Assembly: GCA_041609995.1 (NCBI GenBank)
Contig: JBFIPU010000056.1
Coordinates: forward strand, 1 to 17,030
DNA from: JABDOU01 sp041609995
GTDB lineage: Bacteria; Actinomycetota; Acidimicrobiia; Spongiisociales; SHLN01
Length of the DNA: 17,030 nt
Reading direction: 5' to 3'
Positions within the stretch are counted from its first letter, which is position 1, and each line of letters begins with the position of its first letter. The translations under genes and the position numbers were made by a program. This document shows, piece by piece, positions 1 to 11,226 of this stretch. The notes beneath the pieces are model-generated. The model had not been told where the DNA came from. It saw nothing but the letters and a program-made list of their open reading frames with translations, and did not search any database.

Positions 1-943
1 CGGACGGATGGGGGATCTCCCAGTTCATGTGATTGGGGCGTTGAGCGAGGGTCTCCGGTGAGCCAAAGAGCAGCTTGTAATCGTCTGCGATGATCTCCGT
101 GAGTGTCCACCGATACGACGAATTCAGCCGGCTGTCGTCGGTGAGGTCCCGGGCTGCGAGATAGCCGTCCCACATGCCGCCCTGGCTCAGGTAATAGTGG
201 TACATGGACCACACGTGTCCGTATTCATGGGCGAGGATCGCATCCGGCGTGTTGACGAAAGAGGAATCGACGCCTTCGAGATAGAGAATGGCGTTGAAGC
301 TGTTGTACACACCCCCGGATGACGATGCGCTGGTGGAGGCGGATGACGCATACACATCCTGGACATGGATGGTGAGCGTCGGGCCGATGAGGTCCAAATC
401 CAGGGCATTGGCCAGGAGCATCTGATACACCTGGTCCACGGTCCAGGCTCCATCGCTGTCGATCCTGATCGTCACGCCTTCTGGCGACACCCAGTCGACC
501 GGGCCGATCGTGGTGGTGGTTGTCGTCGAACTGGTGGTGGTCGTCGGCAGCCCCGTCGTGGTCGTCGTCGTGTTGGTTGCACCGGTGGTGGTAGGAGATG
601 AGGCCGTCGTTGTCGGGGCCAACGTGGTCGTCGGGTCGATCGCCGGGGCGGTGGTGGTGGAGCTGGAGGTTGTTGTCGACGCCGAGGTTGTCGTCGGCGC
701 GATTGTGGTGGCCGACGCCGTCGTGGTCGAGGTCACATCGATCGACCCGGACGTGGTGGCACTCGACGAAGTTTGCCCCCTGGCGTGTCCGTTGCCGTTG
801 CCCGGGCCCTGCTGTTCTTTGCGTTCCGTCTGCGATTTGGGTTTCTTGTCGGGCGCGCTCGTCGCCGGTCCTACGAACAGCGACGAGAACAACAGAAAGA
901 GAATCGTGATTCCGGCCAAGTGGCGCATCCGGCGTTGCATCAT
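1..943 (-). CDS. Secreted putative zinc metalloprotease with Thr-rich linker (partial, C-terminus beyond left edge)
   Basis: The frame is open from an ATG at 943 to the window edge (314 codons seen); a second ATG follows directly. GGAG lies 9 nt upstream and supports this start. Residues 1-30 form a signal peptide: basic start (RRMRH), hydrophobic core, and a likely cut after PATSA. A charged stretch follows, then about 90 residues (roughly 65-160) made mostly of Thr with Ser, Ala and Pro, a flexible and possibly glycosylated linker. The globular part contains HEYGH at residues 239-243, the HExxH zinc motif of zincin peptidases. Glu283 and Asp287 in TEIIADD resemble the ExxxD third-ligand motif of gluzincins, but the 40-residue gap is longer than in thermolysin. 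A cell-wall or extracellular protease is inferred; the substrate is unknown. It lies downstream of rpoC on the same strand, separated by about 790 bp, so it is probably transcribed on its own. Confidence 0.8.
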   Translation of the reverse strand, partial: MMQRRMRHLAGITILFLLFSSLFVGPATSAPDKKPKSQTERKEQQGPGNGNGHARGQTSSSATTSGSIDVTSTTTASATTIAPTTTSASTTTSSSTTTAPAIDPTTTLAPTTTASSPTTTGATNTTTTTTGLPTTTTSSTTTTTTIGPVDWVSPEGVTIRIDSDGAWTVDQVYQMLLANALDLDLIGPTLTIHVQDVYASSASTSASSSGGVYNSFNAILYLEGVDSSFVNTPDAILAHEYGHVWSMYHYYLSQGGMWDGYLAARDLTDDSRLNSSYRWTLTEIIADDYKLLFGSPETLAQRPNHMNWEIPHPS

Positions 944-1021
944 GTCGTAGAGCTCCAAACCTCCCGAGCATGATCGACCACTTTGTGCGTTTCTTTAGCC
1001 TCAATTTCTCACTCATAGTGA

Positions 1022-1291
1022 TGGGATGGTCCGAAATGCGCCCCACATCACATCGCCGACCGGGTTGGTGGCGAGGGGCATCTGCCTTTTGTTGAGATCC
1101 TCGACGCTTTGGCGAGCATCAACTATGACGGGCCGATCGTCATCGAAGCCCTTGTCCGCGTCGATCCAGCGATCCGGAGGCTCACAGCCACCTGGGGCGA
1201 CCATGATGTTGACCCACAGCACCTCGCTTCGGCCAGCCTGAAATGTCTCGTCGATGCACAGACCAGATACCGGCGGGCAAGACTCGATTGG
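1022..1291 (+). pseudogene. C-terminal remnant of a sugar-phosphate isomerase/epimerase (D-tagatose 3-epimerase-like TIM barrel)
   Basis: After a TGA at 1019-1021 this frame reads HHIADRVGGEGH, then EILDALASINYDGPIVIEAL, then DPAIRRLTATW, then HLASASLKCLVDA. The order His, PGxGH-like turn, ILxAL, YDGPxxIE, Trp and a final helix is that of the last third of the xylose-isomerase-like TIM-barrel epimerases (about 260-300 residues when complete). Only about 85 residues remain. There is no ATG start (the first usable codon is TTG at 1109) and no N-terminal two-thirds upstream. The family's usual stop is also missing, so the frame runs on by chance into the antisense of rpoC. I read it as a decayed or rearranged gene fragment. 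The family match is from memory of the motif pattern, and a functional short protein is unlikely. Confidence 0.6.
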
Positions 1292-1648
1292 GCGACCGGA
1301 GGGGACGGAACCAGCACCACGACCGCCTTGATCGGGCGATCGAGCGACCCCGCCGCGCCGGCAAGAGCGTGTTCGGGGTTTGAGAGGGAGTCGGACGGTT
1401 CACCACGAGCAACCAAAAGCGTCGGTTGCACTGCGCACAGAGCAGGGATCTTCATCCGGGACCGGTCGCCAGCATCCGATGAGCACCACAACCCCAACCG
1501 CAGCCGCCAATGTCGACGTGAGCGGATCGCAGATCGATCAGAGCCTGCTGAAGTCGGCCGGAGCCGGCATCGCGATCATCCATCACGATCTCCACGACGC
1601 CAAACGACCACCTCGCCCAGCACAAGGATGCTGAACACGCTACACCGT

Positions 1649-1668
1649 GCGACCGTCGATTCGGTCGC
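1649..1668 (-). terminator. Hairpin downstream of rpoC, candidate terminator without U-tract
   Basis: A perfect 7-bp stem (GCGACCG / CGGTCGC) with a 6-nt loop lies 64 nt behind the rpoC stop. No run of T follows on the minus strand, so if it terminates transcription it does so without the classical U-tract, as has been proposed for many actinobacterial terminators. Confidence 0.35.
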
Positions 1669-1701
1669 CCCAATCAGCCGCCATCGACCCGGCCCAGGTC
1701 G

Positions 1702-1718
1702 GGCGGCCTCTCGCCGCC
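1702..1718 (-). terminator. GC-rich hairpin just behind the rpoC stop
   Basis: A 6-bp stem (GGCGGC / GCCGCC) with a 5-nt loop starts 13 nt after the rpoC stop codon. No U-tract follows. It may protect the mRNA 3' end or act with the next hairpin at 1649-1668 as a terminator. Confidence 0.3.
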
Positions 1719-1731
1719 GCAACCGGAACCT

Positions 1732-5640
<3,909 letters not shown>

Positions 5641-5661
5641 GTGTGATTCCTTTCGCCTGGG

Positions 5662-8600
5662 CTACGTGGCTCGTTCGGGGCGGGAGATGTCGATCCCCAG
5701 CGCTTCTTGGGTGCGGAACACGTCCTCTTCAAGATCGGCCAGATCGATCTCCTCACCCGCCGAGAGCATCTCGACATTGAGACACAAGCTCTGCATCTCC
5801 TTGACGAGGACCTTGAACGACTCGGGAATACCCGGTTCCGGTATGTTCTCGCCTTTGACGATCGCCTCGTAGACCTTGACCCGGCCGGCCACGTCATCGG
5901 ACTTGATGGTCAACAATTCCTGCAGGGCATAGGCGGCCCCGTATGCCTCGAGCGCCCACACCTCCATCTCCCCGAACCGCTGGCCGCCGAACTGGGCCTT
6001 ACCACCGAGCGGCTGCTGCGTGATCATCGAGTAGGGGCCAGTGGACCGGGCGTGGATCTTGTCGTCGACCAGGTGGAGCAATTTGAGGATGTAGATATAC
6101 CCGATCGTGATGGGGTTGTCGAAGGGAGTACCGGTCCGGCCGTTGTACAGAATCGCCTTGCCATCTTCGTTGACCATCTGCACCCCGTCGCGGTTCGGGC
6201 GGGCGGCTTTGAGCACCTCAGTGATCTCGTCCTCGCGAGCACCGTCGAATACGGGCGTCGACACCCGGCTCCAGGGGCCCGTTCCATCTGCCGCCTTGCC
6301 GTCGCCCTTGTAGGGCTCCCACCCCTGGGCAGCTGCCCAGCCGAGGTGGGTTTCGAGGACCTGTCCCAGGTTCATGCGTGACGGCACACCCAGTGGCGAC
6401 AACACGATGTCGACCGGCGTTCCGTCTTCGAGGAAGGGCATGTCCTCTTGCGGGAGGATGCGGGAGATGACACCTTTGTTGCCGTGGCGCCCGGCCAGCT
6501 TGTCACCCTCGGAGATCTTGCGCTGCTGGGCGACGTACACCCGCACCAGCTGGTTCATCCCCGGCGGAAGGTCGTCGCCGGCTTCCCGGCGGAACACCTT
6601 CACATCGATCACCTTGCCGGACTCACCGTGCGGAACCCGTAGGGACGTGTCCCGGACCTCGCGGGCCTTTTCGCCAAAGATGGCGCGCAGGAGACGCTCC
6701 TCGGGCGTGAGCTCGGTTTCGCCCTTGGGGGTGACCTTGCCCACGAGGTAGTCGCCCGGGCCCACCTCTGCCCCGATGCGGATGATGCCTTCGTCATCGA
6801 GATCCCGCAGAACCTCCTCGGCGACGTTGGGAATGTCCCGCGTGATCTCCTCGGCTCCGAGCTTGGTGTCCCGCGCCTCGATCTCGTGCTCCTCGATGTG
6901 GATCGAGGTGAGCGAGTCGTTCTTCACGAGGTTCTCGTTGAGGATGATGGCGTCCTCGAAGTTGTGGCCTTCCCATGGCATGAATGCCACGAGCAGGTTC
7001 TTGCCCAGAGCCAGTTCGCCCAGGTCCGTGGAGGGGCCGTCCGCCAGGACGTCGCCGGTCTTGACCTTGTCGCCCTCCTCGACCACCGCCTTCTGGTTGA
7101 GGTTGGTGCCCTGGTTGGACCTCACGAACTTCTTGAGCTGGTAGGCCCGCTTGCGGTTGTTGGAGTTCTCCTTGACGACGATCTCGGTACCGGTCACCTC
7201 GACCACCTCGCCGTCGTCTTCGGCAATGATCAACTCGCCCGAGTCATACGCCGCCCGCTGCTCGACACCGGTGCCGACGAGCGGTGCCTCGGCTCGCAAC
7301 AGGGGCACGGCCTGGCGCTGCATGTTGGAGCCCATGAGCGCCCGGTTGGCGTCGTCGTGCTCCAGGAACGGGATGAGGGAGGTCGCCACGGACACGATCT
7401 GTTTGGGGGAGACGTCCATGTAGTCGACTTCCTTGGGCTCGACGTAGTCCACCTCGCCGCCGCGACGGCGAACCAGAACCCGCGGATTCATATAGGAGCC
7501 GTCGGGTTTCACCTCGGCGTTCGCCTGGGCGATGACGTAGTTCTCTTCCTCGGAGGCGGTCAGGTATTCGACCTTCTTGGTGACCTTGCCGGCCTCGACC
7601 TTGCGGTACGGCGTTTCGATGAACCCAAAGCGGTTCACCTTGGCGTAGGTGGCCAACGATCCGATGAGCCCGATATTGGGACCTTCCGGTGTCTCGATCG
7701 GACACATGCGTCCATAGTGGGACGGATGGACGTCGCGCACCTCGAAGCCGGCCCGTTCGCGGCTCAGTCCTCCCGGACCGAGGGCCGACAGGCGGCGGCG
7801 GTGGGTCAGGCCGGCCAGCGGGTTGGGCTGGTCCATGAATTGGCTGAGCTGGCTGGTTCCGAAGAACTCCTTGATCGAGGCCACCACGGGGCGAATGTTG
7901 ATCAGGCTCTGCGGCGTGATGACCTCCGGGTCCTGGGTGGTCATGCGTTCACGAACCACACGCTCCAAGCGCGTGAGCCCGACCCGGATCTGGTTTTGGA
8001 TCAGCTCGCCCACCGTGCGGATGCGGCGGTTGCCGAAATGGTCGATGTCGTCCGTGCGGTATCCGTCGGTACGGGCGTGCAGATGAACCAGATACCGGAT
8101 GGCATCCAGCATGTCGTCCGTGGAGAGCAGGCCGTCTTCTTCGCGGTCATACCGGGAGAGGTCGACGTTGCGTCCGAACTTGGTGTCGAGCTTGTAGCGA
8201 CCGACCCGCGTCAGGTCGTAGCGCTTGGTGTTGAAGAAGAGCGTATTGATGAGACCGCGAGCCGATTCGACGGTGGTCAGCTCTCCGGGCCGCAGTTTCC
8301 GGTAGAGGTCGAGGAGAGCCTCGTCGCGGTTTTCGGTCGGGTCCTTTTCGAGCGTGTTTGCGATCGACTCGGCGCCATCGAACAGCGCCAGGATCTCCTC
8401 GTCTGTCTCGGCGATGCCGAGCGCCCGCAAGAATGTCGTCACATACTGACGACGCTTCCGATCGACGCGCACACCGATGGTGTCCTTCTTGTCGGCGTCG
8501 AATTCGAGCCAGGCACCGCGGCCGGGGATGAGCTTGGCGGAGTACACGTCCTTGTCGGAGGTCTTGTCGATGCTCGAGTCGAAATACACGCCCGGCGAGC

Positions 8601-9000
8601 GAACCAGCTGGCTCACCACGACCCGCTCGGTGCCGTTGACGATGAACGTCCCGTTGGCGGTCATCATGGGGAAATCCCCGAGAAAGACCTGCTGCTCCTT
8701 GATCTCGCCGGTGTTCTTGTTCATGAACCGCGCCGTCACGAACAAGGCCTGGGAGTAGTTGGCGTCCCGCTCCTTGGCCTCGGCGATCGACAGCGGCGGC
8801 TCGCCGAACCAGTGATCTCTGAGATCGAGCGCCAGCGTGCCGGTGAAATCCTCGATGGGGAAGATCTCGGCGAACAGCTGCTGCAGCCCTTCGTCGAGGA
8901 ACCACTGAAACGACTCGTGCTGTACAGACAGCAAATCCGGAAGCGGCTGGACTTCCGGGATTTTGGCGAACGAAAGGCGGGTGGCAGTGCGCGAAGCCAA
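5662..9000 (-). CDS. rpoB: DNA-directed RNA polymerase beta subunit
   Basis: At 1112 residues this is a complete beta subunit. The rifampicin pocket FGTSQLSQFMDQ is followed by THRRRLSALGPGGL. Asp390, His400 and Ser405 match the sensitive E. coli positions D516, H526 and S531, so no classical resistance change is seen. The position equal to E. coli N518 is Pro392, which differs from the Asn of most bacteria. The conserved HPSHYGRMCPIETPEGPN, the HGNKGVISRI segment and the C-terminal GGQRFGEMEVWALEAYGAA motif (contacts to beta') are all present. The start is TTG: AGAGAGGA lies 6 nt upstream and the N-terminus (ASRTATRLSFAKIPEV) fits actinobacterial RpoB. The gene is first in a two-gene operon with rpoC and has a leader of up to about 300 nt. 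The usual rplL neighbour is absent; a divergent iclR lies upstream instead. Confidence 0.99.
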   Translation of the reverse strand: MASRTATRLSFAKIPEVQPLPDLLSVQHESFQWFLDEGLQQLFAEIFPIEDFTGTLALDLRDHWFGEPPLSIAEAKERDANYSQALFVTARFMNKNTGEIKEQQVFLGDFPMMTANGTFIVNGTERVVVSQLVRSPGVYFDSSIDKTSDKDVYSAKLIPGRGAWLEFDADKKDTIGVRVDRKRRQYVTTFLRALGIAETDEEILALFDGAESIANTLEKDPTENRDEALLDLYRKLRPGELTTVESARGLINTLFFNTKRYDLTRVGRYKLDTKFGRNVDLSRYDREEDGLLSTDDMLDAIRYLVHLHARTDGYRTDDIDHFGNRRIRTVGELIQNQIRVGLTRLERVVRERMTTQDPEVITPQSLINIRPVVASIKEFFGTSQLSQFMDQPNPLAGLTHRRRLSALGPGGLSRERAGFEVRDVHPSHYGRMCPIETPEGPNIGLIGSLATYAKVNRFGFIETPYRKVEAGKVTKKVEYLTASEEENYVIAQANAEVKPDGSYMNPRVLVRRRGGEVDYVEPKEVDYMDVSPKQIVSVATSLIPFLEHDDANRALMGSNMQRQAVPLLRAEAPLVGTGVEQRAAYDSGELIIAEDDGEVVEVTGTEIVVKENSNNRKRAYQLKKFVRSNQGTNLNQKAVVEEGDKVKTGDVLADGPSTDLGELALGKNLLVAFMPWEGHNFEDAIILNENLVKNDSLTSIHIEEHEIEARDTKLGAEEITRDIPNVAEEVLRDLDDEGIIRIGAEVGPGDYLVGKVTPKGETELTPEERLLRAIFGEKAREVRDTSLRVPHGESGKVIDVKVFRREAGDDLPPGMNQLVRVYVAQQRKISEGDKLAGRHGNKGVISRILPQEDMPFLEDGTPVDIVLSPLGVPSRMNLGQVLETHLGWAAAQGWEPYKGDGKAADGTGPWSRVSTPVFDGAREDEITEVLKAARPNRDGVQMVNEDGKAILYNGRTGTPFDNPITIGYIYILKLLHLVDDKIHARSTGPYSMITQQPLGGKAQFGGQRFGEMEVWALEAYGAAYALQELLTIKSDDVAGRVKVYEAIVKGENIPEPGIPESFKVLVKEMQSLCLNVEMLSAGEEIDLADLEEDVFRTQEALGIDISRPERAT

Positions 9001-9006
9001 GGGCGG

Positions 9007-9014
9007 TCCTCTCT
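9007..9014 (-). promoter_or_regulatory. Ribosome-binding site deciding the TTG start of rpoB
   Basis: Read on the minus strand the site is AGAGAGGA, 6 nt before the TTG at 9000. It supports TTG rather than an internal ATG or GTG as the initiation codon. Confidence 0.65.
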
Positions 9015-9120
9015 ACGTGGTCAGTTGTCGATGCAGCCGCGATCCAACGGCTTGCATCCGGGTCGAATCGATCGGTGTTGTTTCAATCGAACCAGCTATC
9101 AGCAACAGTTGGCAGAACGG

Positions 9121-9170
9121 TCAACAAACGATCAACAATCGGGCAACGAACGGGTCAACAAAGTCAACAA
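9121..9170. repeat. Phased TCAACAA repeats in the rpoB leader
   Basis: Exact TCAACAA copies (TTGTTGA on the rpoB strand) start at 9121, 9132, 9155 and 9164, with a degenerate GCAACGA at 9143. Start-to-start spacing is 11, 11, 12 and 9 bp, close to one helical turn. The block lies between the candidate rpoB promoters and the rpoB start. It could be a protein-binding array, an unstructured leader segment, or a remnant of tandem duplication. Confidence 0.6.
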
Positions 9171-9217
9171 CAAGGGTTTGGTCGAGAAATGGGCGGACGG
9201 CATCAATCGGAACCGCA

Positions 9218-9226
9218 AGCATAGCA
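9218..9226 (-). promoter_or_regulatory. Candidate extended -10 promoter for rpoBC
   Basis: Minus-strand TGC-TATGCT gives an extended -10 element (hexamer 9218-9223). The -35 match (TTCCGT, 17 nt upstream) is weak. A transcript from here would carry a leader of about 210 nt. Confidence 0.3.
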
Positions 9227-9319
9227 CGGCATTCCGAAAAACGGAAGAAGGCAGGACAACCGAGAGCAACCGGCGCGAAAGCCGCTGCGTCCCAGCCCCG
9301 ATTCGGTTTTGCAGAAACC

Positions 9320-9347
9320 AATATAGACGACTCGAGCCCGGCGCCAA
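9320..9347 (-). promoter_or_regulatory. Candidate main rpoBC promoter
   Basis: On the minus strand TTGGCG (9342-9347) and TATATT (9320-9325) are separated by 16 bp, the best sigma-70-type match in the region. Transcription would begin near 9313, giving a leader of about 310 nt. The -35 box is only 14 bp from the palindrome in front of iclR, so a regulator bound there might affect both directions. Confidence 0.45.
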
Positions 9348-9360
9348 GTGACGTTTTCCG

Positions 9361-9383
9361 CCTGTTCCGCATCGTGGAACAGG
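9361..9383. promoter_or_regulatory. Palindromic operator in front of iclR
   Basis: Perfect inverted repeat CCTGTTCC-N7-GGAACAGG with 8-bp arms. It covers the place where the -35 box of the iclR promoter should be (9365-9370). Many IclR-family regulators repress their own gene by binding palindromes at this position, so autoregulation is inferred. Confidence 0.6.
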
Positions 9384-9387
9384 TCTG

Positions 9388-9393
9388 TAGAGT
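9388..9393 (+). promoter_or_regulatory. -10 box of iclR; leaderless transcript predicted
   Basis: TAGAGT ends 6 nt before the ATG at 9400, so transcription is expected to start at or next to the start codon. No Shine-Dalgarno sequence is present. Leaderless genes of this layout are common in actinobacteria. Confidence 0.5.
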
Positions 9394-9399
9394 GGCCCT

Positions 9400-10152
9400 A
9401 TGGTGCAATCGATTCGCCGGGCGTTCGACCTCCTGCAGGCGCTGGCAGTGGAGCCGGCCGGCCTGACCGAGCTCGCCCGGCGAGCCCACCTTCCGAAGAG
9501 CACCACCGCCCGTCTGCTGGCCACGCTCGAAGACTTGAAGGCGGTTGAGCGCGACGAGGACGGCGGCCCCTACCGGCTCGGCTCGGCACTCAACTCTCTG
9601 GCCAGCTCCTCAGCCGGAACCGACCTCGCCTCCCTGGCCCAACCCCACCTCGCCCGCCTCACCGCCAAGCTGGGGGAGACAGCCGGAATCAGCATCCCGG
9701 ACGGATATCGGGTCCACTATCTCACCCAGGTCGATTCCGACAACCCGATCCAGATCCGGGATTGGAGCGGCGAGCTCATCCCGATGCATGCGGTACCCGA
9801 CGGTCAGGTGTTCCTGTCCGGGTGGCCCGATGAGCGACTCGAGAGATACTTCTCCCGCGCCCCGGCGCCATTCACGGAGCGCACGATCACGTCGCTCGCC
9901 GCCATGAGGGAACGGTTTGAGTCGTTCCGATCGCAGGGGTTCATCTGGGTGATGGAAGAGTTCGTCGAGGGATTGAACAGCGTCGCCGCCCCGGTCAGGA
10001 ACAAGTCCGGGGCCGTCATTGCTGCCATGCATGTCTACGGCCCGGCCTATCGCTTCCCGGTCGAAGGCAGCGAAGAGGAGGTCGGCACACTGGTCACCGC
10101 CGCCGCCGACCGGCTGGCCCGCTCTTTGGTGCGATCCGGTCTGGACGGTTGA
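9400..10152 (+). CDS. IclR-family transcriptional regulator
   Basis: At 250 residues this has the family's usual length. The N-terminal winged helix-turn-helix spans about residues 1-65: SIRRAFDLLQAL, then LTELARRAHLPKSTTARLL (recognition helix) and the wing ending in PYRLGSAL. The C-terminal effector domain (about 75-245) has the typical order ISIPDGYRVHYLTQVDS, MHAVPDGQVFLSGW, GFIWVMEEFVEGLNSVAAPV, then a final helix. Such proteins bind small-molecule effectors and control catabolic genes. It is divergent from rpoB and converges on the CREST-like gene with only 26 bp between stops. The targets are unknown; the palindrome before its own start suggests autoregulation, and the nearby amine-catabolism-like genes are plausible targets. 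Confidence 0.93.
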   Translation: MVQSIRRAFDLLQALAVEPAGLTELARRAHLPKSTTARLLATLEDLKAVERDEDGGPYRLGSALNSLASSSAGTDLASLAQPHLARLTAKLGETAGISIPDGYRVHYLTQVDSDNPIQIRDWSGELIPMHAVPDGQVFLSGWPDERLERYFSRAPAPFTERTITSLAAMRERFESFRSQGFIWVMEEFVEGLNSVAAPVRNKSGAVIAAMHVYGPAYRFPVEGSEEEVGTLVTAAADRLARSLVRSGLDG

Positions 10153-10178
10153 CAACGCCGGGATAGCAACGACCTGGA

Positions 10179-10607
10179 TCAGATTCGACGACTGCCCACG
10201 AGCAGACCGGTGATCCCGACCGAGGCCAACACATGCCAGAGGGCGTGGCCTTGCACCACAGAATCCGGACTGCACCACGGCCCGCCCGTGCGGGTGACTG
10301 CCCAAAATCCCAGGCCGGTTGCCAACACAACGAACGGCCAGACAGCCAGGGTCCGGCGGTTTGACCACACAGCTGCCAGGGCCGCCACCCCGACGACCAC
10401 GAGACCGGAATCGTGGACCAACGAAGAAAGCCACGAGGGTTGAGCGTGAAACAACACGGAGCCGACACCGATCCAAGCGAGAGCCACGGCCCCGAACCGG
10501 TGGCGGGGCCAGACGAGGACCGCCGCTGCCACGAACGCCAGGCTGGAAGCGGTGTTGACCGGTTGGGCGACCAGCCCTTCCCGGATCAGCTCACAATCGA
10601 ACGGCAT
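10179..10607 (-). CDS. Small CREST/alkaline-ceramidase-like membrane protein
   Basis: 142 residues, mostly hydrophobic with about five possible membrane segments. The start CELIREGLVAQPVNTASSLAF is followed by GVGSVLFHA, VHDSGLV and GHALWHVLASVG. Ser50, His54, Asp66, His121 and His125 reproduce the S...H...D...HxxxH pattern of the CREST superfamily (alkaline ceramidase, PAQR and related putative zinc-dependent membrane hydrolases). It is shorter than eukaryotic ceramidases, so the substrate cannot be named; an amide or lipid hydrolase in the inner membrane is inferred. It lies 33 nt behind the HD-domain gene and is probably co-transcribed with it. No clear ribosome-binding site precedes the ATG. 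Confidence 0.75.
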   Translation of the reverse strand: MPFDCELIREGLVAQPVNTASSLAFVAAAVLVWPRHRFGAVALAWIGVGSVLFHAQPSWLSSLVHDSGLVVVGVAALAAVWSNRRTLAVWPFVVLATGLGFWAVTRTGGPWCSPDSVVQGHALWHVLASVGITGLLVGSRRI

Positions 10608-10640
10608 CGGTCAACCAGACCGGCATCGGCGGCCGGCGGG

Positions 10641-11192
10641 CTAGACGTGGGCCCGCGGCTCGGCGAAGAACCGGCGCACCATCGGCTCGAAGAACTCGAG
10701 AGGCTCTGAGTCATAATCGGGGTCGAAACAGTTCTGGTCGTAGTTGGCGCAGAAGTTCACGGTGTCCTGGTACCACTCGTGGTCCGCGAAGCGGTCGCGC
10801 GCATTCGGATCCTTCCCGAAATGATGGTGGTAGTAGAAGGTCTGGAACAGGCCGTGATGTTTGATGATCCAGTACGTCTTCTCGGACACGTAGGGACGCA
10901 ACATCGCCGCCGCCACCTCGCTGTGATTGGCGGGTGACAGGATGTCGCCCACATCGTGCAACAGGCAGGCGACCACGAACTCCTCGTCCTCGCCCGCCCG
11001 TTGTGCCCGGGTGGCCGATTGCAAGGAGTGTTCCAGCCGGGTGACCTGATAGCCGGTCGGTTCGTCCATCGATCGCAGCCACCCGAGTGCCCGATCGGCC
11101 ATCTGTTGCATCTCCTCGGCCTCGATGGCAGCCAGCAACTCATACTCGTCCTTGGTCCCGTCGGCCATGGCCGTGAAGCTCACCGTCTCCAT
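10641..11192 (-). CDS. HD-domain protein, PhnZ/MIOX-like putative diiron oxygenase
   Basis: 183 residues. LEHSLQSATRAQRAG, then ACLLHDVGD, H90, then IIKHHGLFQ give the metal-binding HD pattern: His55, His79-Asp80, and probably His90, His112 and Asp152. The His55-to-His79 distance of 24 equals that of PhnZ. The C-terminal YDQNCFDPDYDSEPLEFFEPMVRR is typical of the small HD proteins related to PhnZ and myo-inositol oxygenase, which cleave C-C or C-P bonds with a mixed-valent diiron centre. Ordinary phosphohydrolase activity cannot be excluded. The ATG at 11192 has a -10 box 6 nt upstream, favouring this start over Met9. The gene is divergent from the DgcA-like oxidoreductase across a shared 119-bp control region, which suggests a common pathway. 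Confidence 0.8.
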   Translation of the reverse strand: METVSFTAMADGTKDEYELLAAIEAEEMQQMADRALGWLRSMDEPTGYQVTRLEHSLQSATRAQRAGEDEEFVVACLLHDVGDILSPANHSEVAAAMLRPYVSEKTYWIIKHHGLFQTFYYHHHFGKDPNARDRFADHEWYQDTVNFCANYDQNCFDPDYDSEPLEFFEPMVRRFFAEPRAHV

Positions 11193-11198
11193 GGATTC

Positions 11199-11226
11199 AG
11201 CCTAAACCGCGTACCCAGGGTTCTAA
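11199..11226 (-). promoter_or_regulatory. Promoter of the HD-domain gene; leaderless transcript predicted
   Basis: Minus-strand TTAGAA (11221-11226), 16-bp spacer, TAGGCT (11199-11204), then 6 nt to the ATG. There is no room for a Shine-Dalgarno sequence in the transcript. The left arm of the 53-bp palindrome fills the spacer of this promoter. Confidence 0.45.

Larger units (their letters stand above)
1292..1731. other. Gene-poor stretch downstream of rpoC
   Basis: No reading frame here has recognisable protein-like composition on either strand. The open frames are rich in Arg, Ser and Pro and look like chance openings in GC-rich DNA. A short minus-strand segment near 1600-1640 reads VFSILVLGEVVV, which recalls the conserved LGE motif of LtrA-family membrane proteins, but the frame breaks on both sides. 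Together with the epimerase remnant this suggests old gene debris. Hairpins at 1649-1668 and 1702-1718 are listed separately. Confidence 0.5.

Noticed and set aside
490..770. GTGGTGGTCGTC-type repetition that could be taken for a satellite or CRISPR-like array
   Set aside because: The repeats are irregular runs of Thr codons inside a coding frame, without unit spacers.
225..1046. 273-codon minus-strand frame rich in Asp and His
   Set aside because: It is the shifted reading of the Thr-rich protease gene; the true frame has a signal peptide, the Thr linker and HEYGH, and is missed by simple ORF calling only because its stop lies beyond the edge.
1590..1660. LtrA-family remnant (VFSILVLGEVVV, minus strand)
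   Set aside because: Only about 15 residues fit; the frame stops soon after and the following residues are not membrane-like, so it is too weak to list as a pseudogene.
6886..9351. 821-codon open frame antisense to rpoB
   Set aside because: Same effect: long antisense openness from high GC at third positions, with no recognisable domains.
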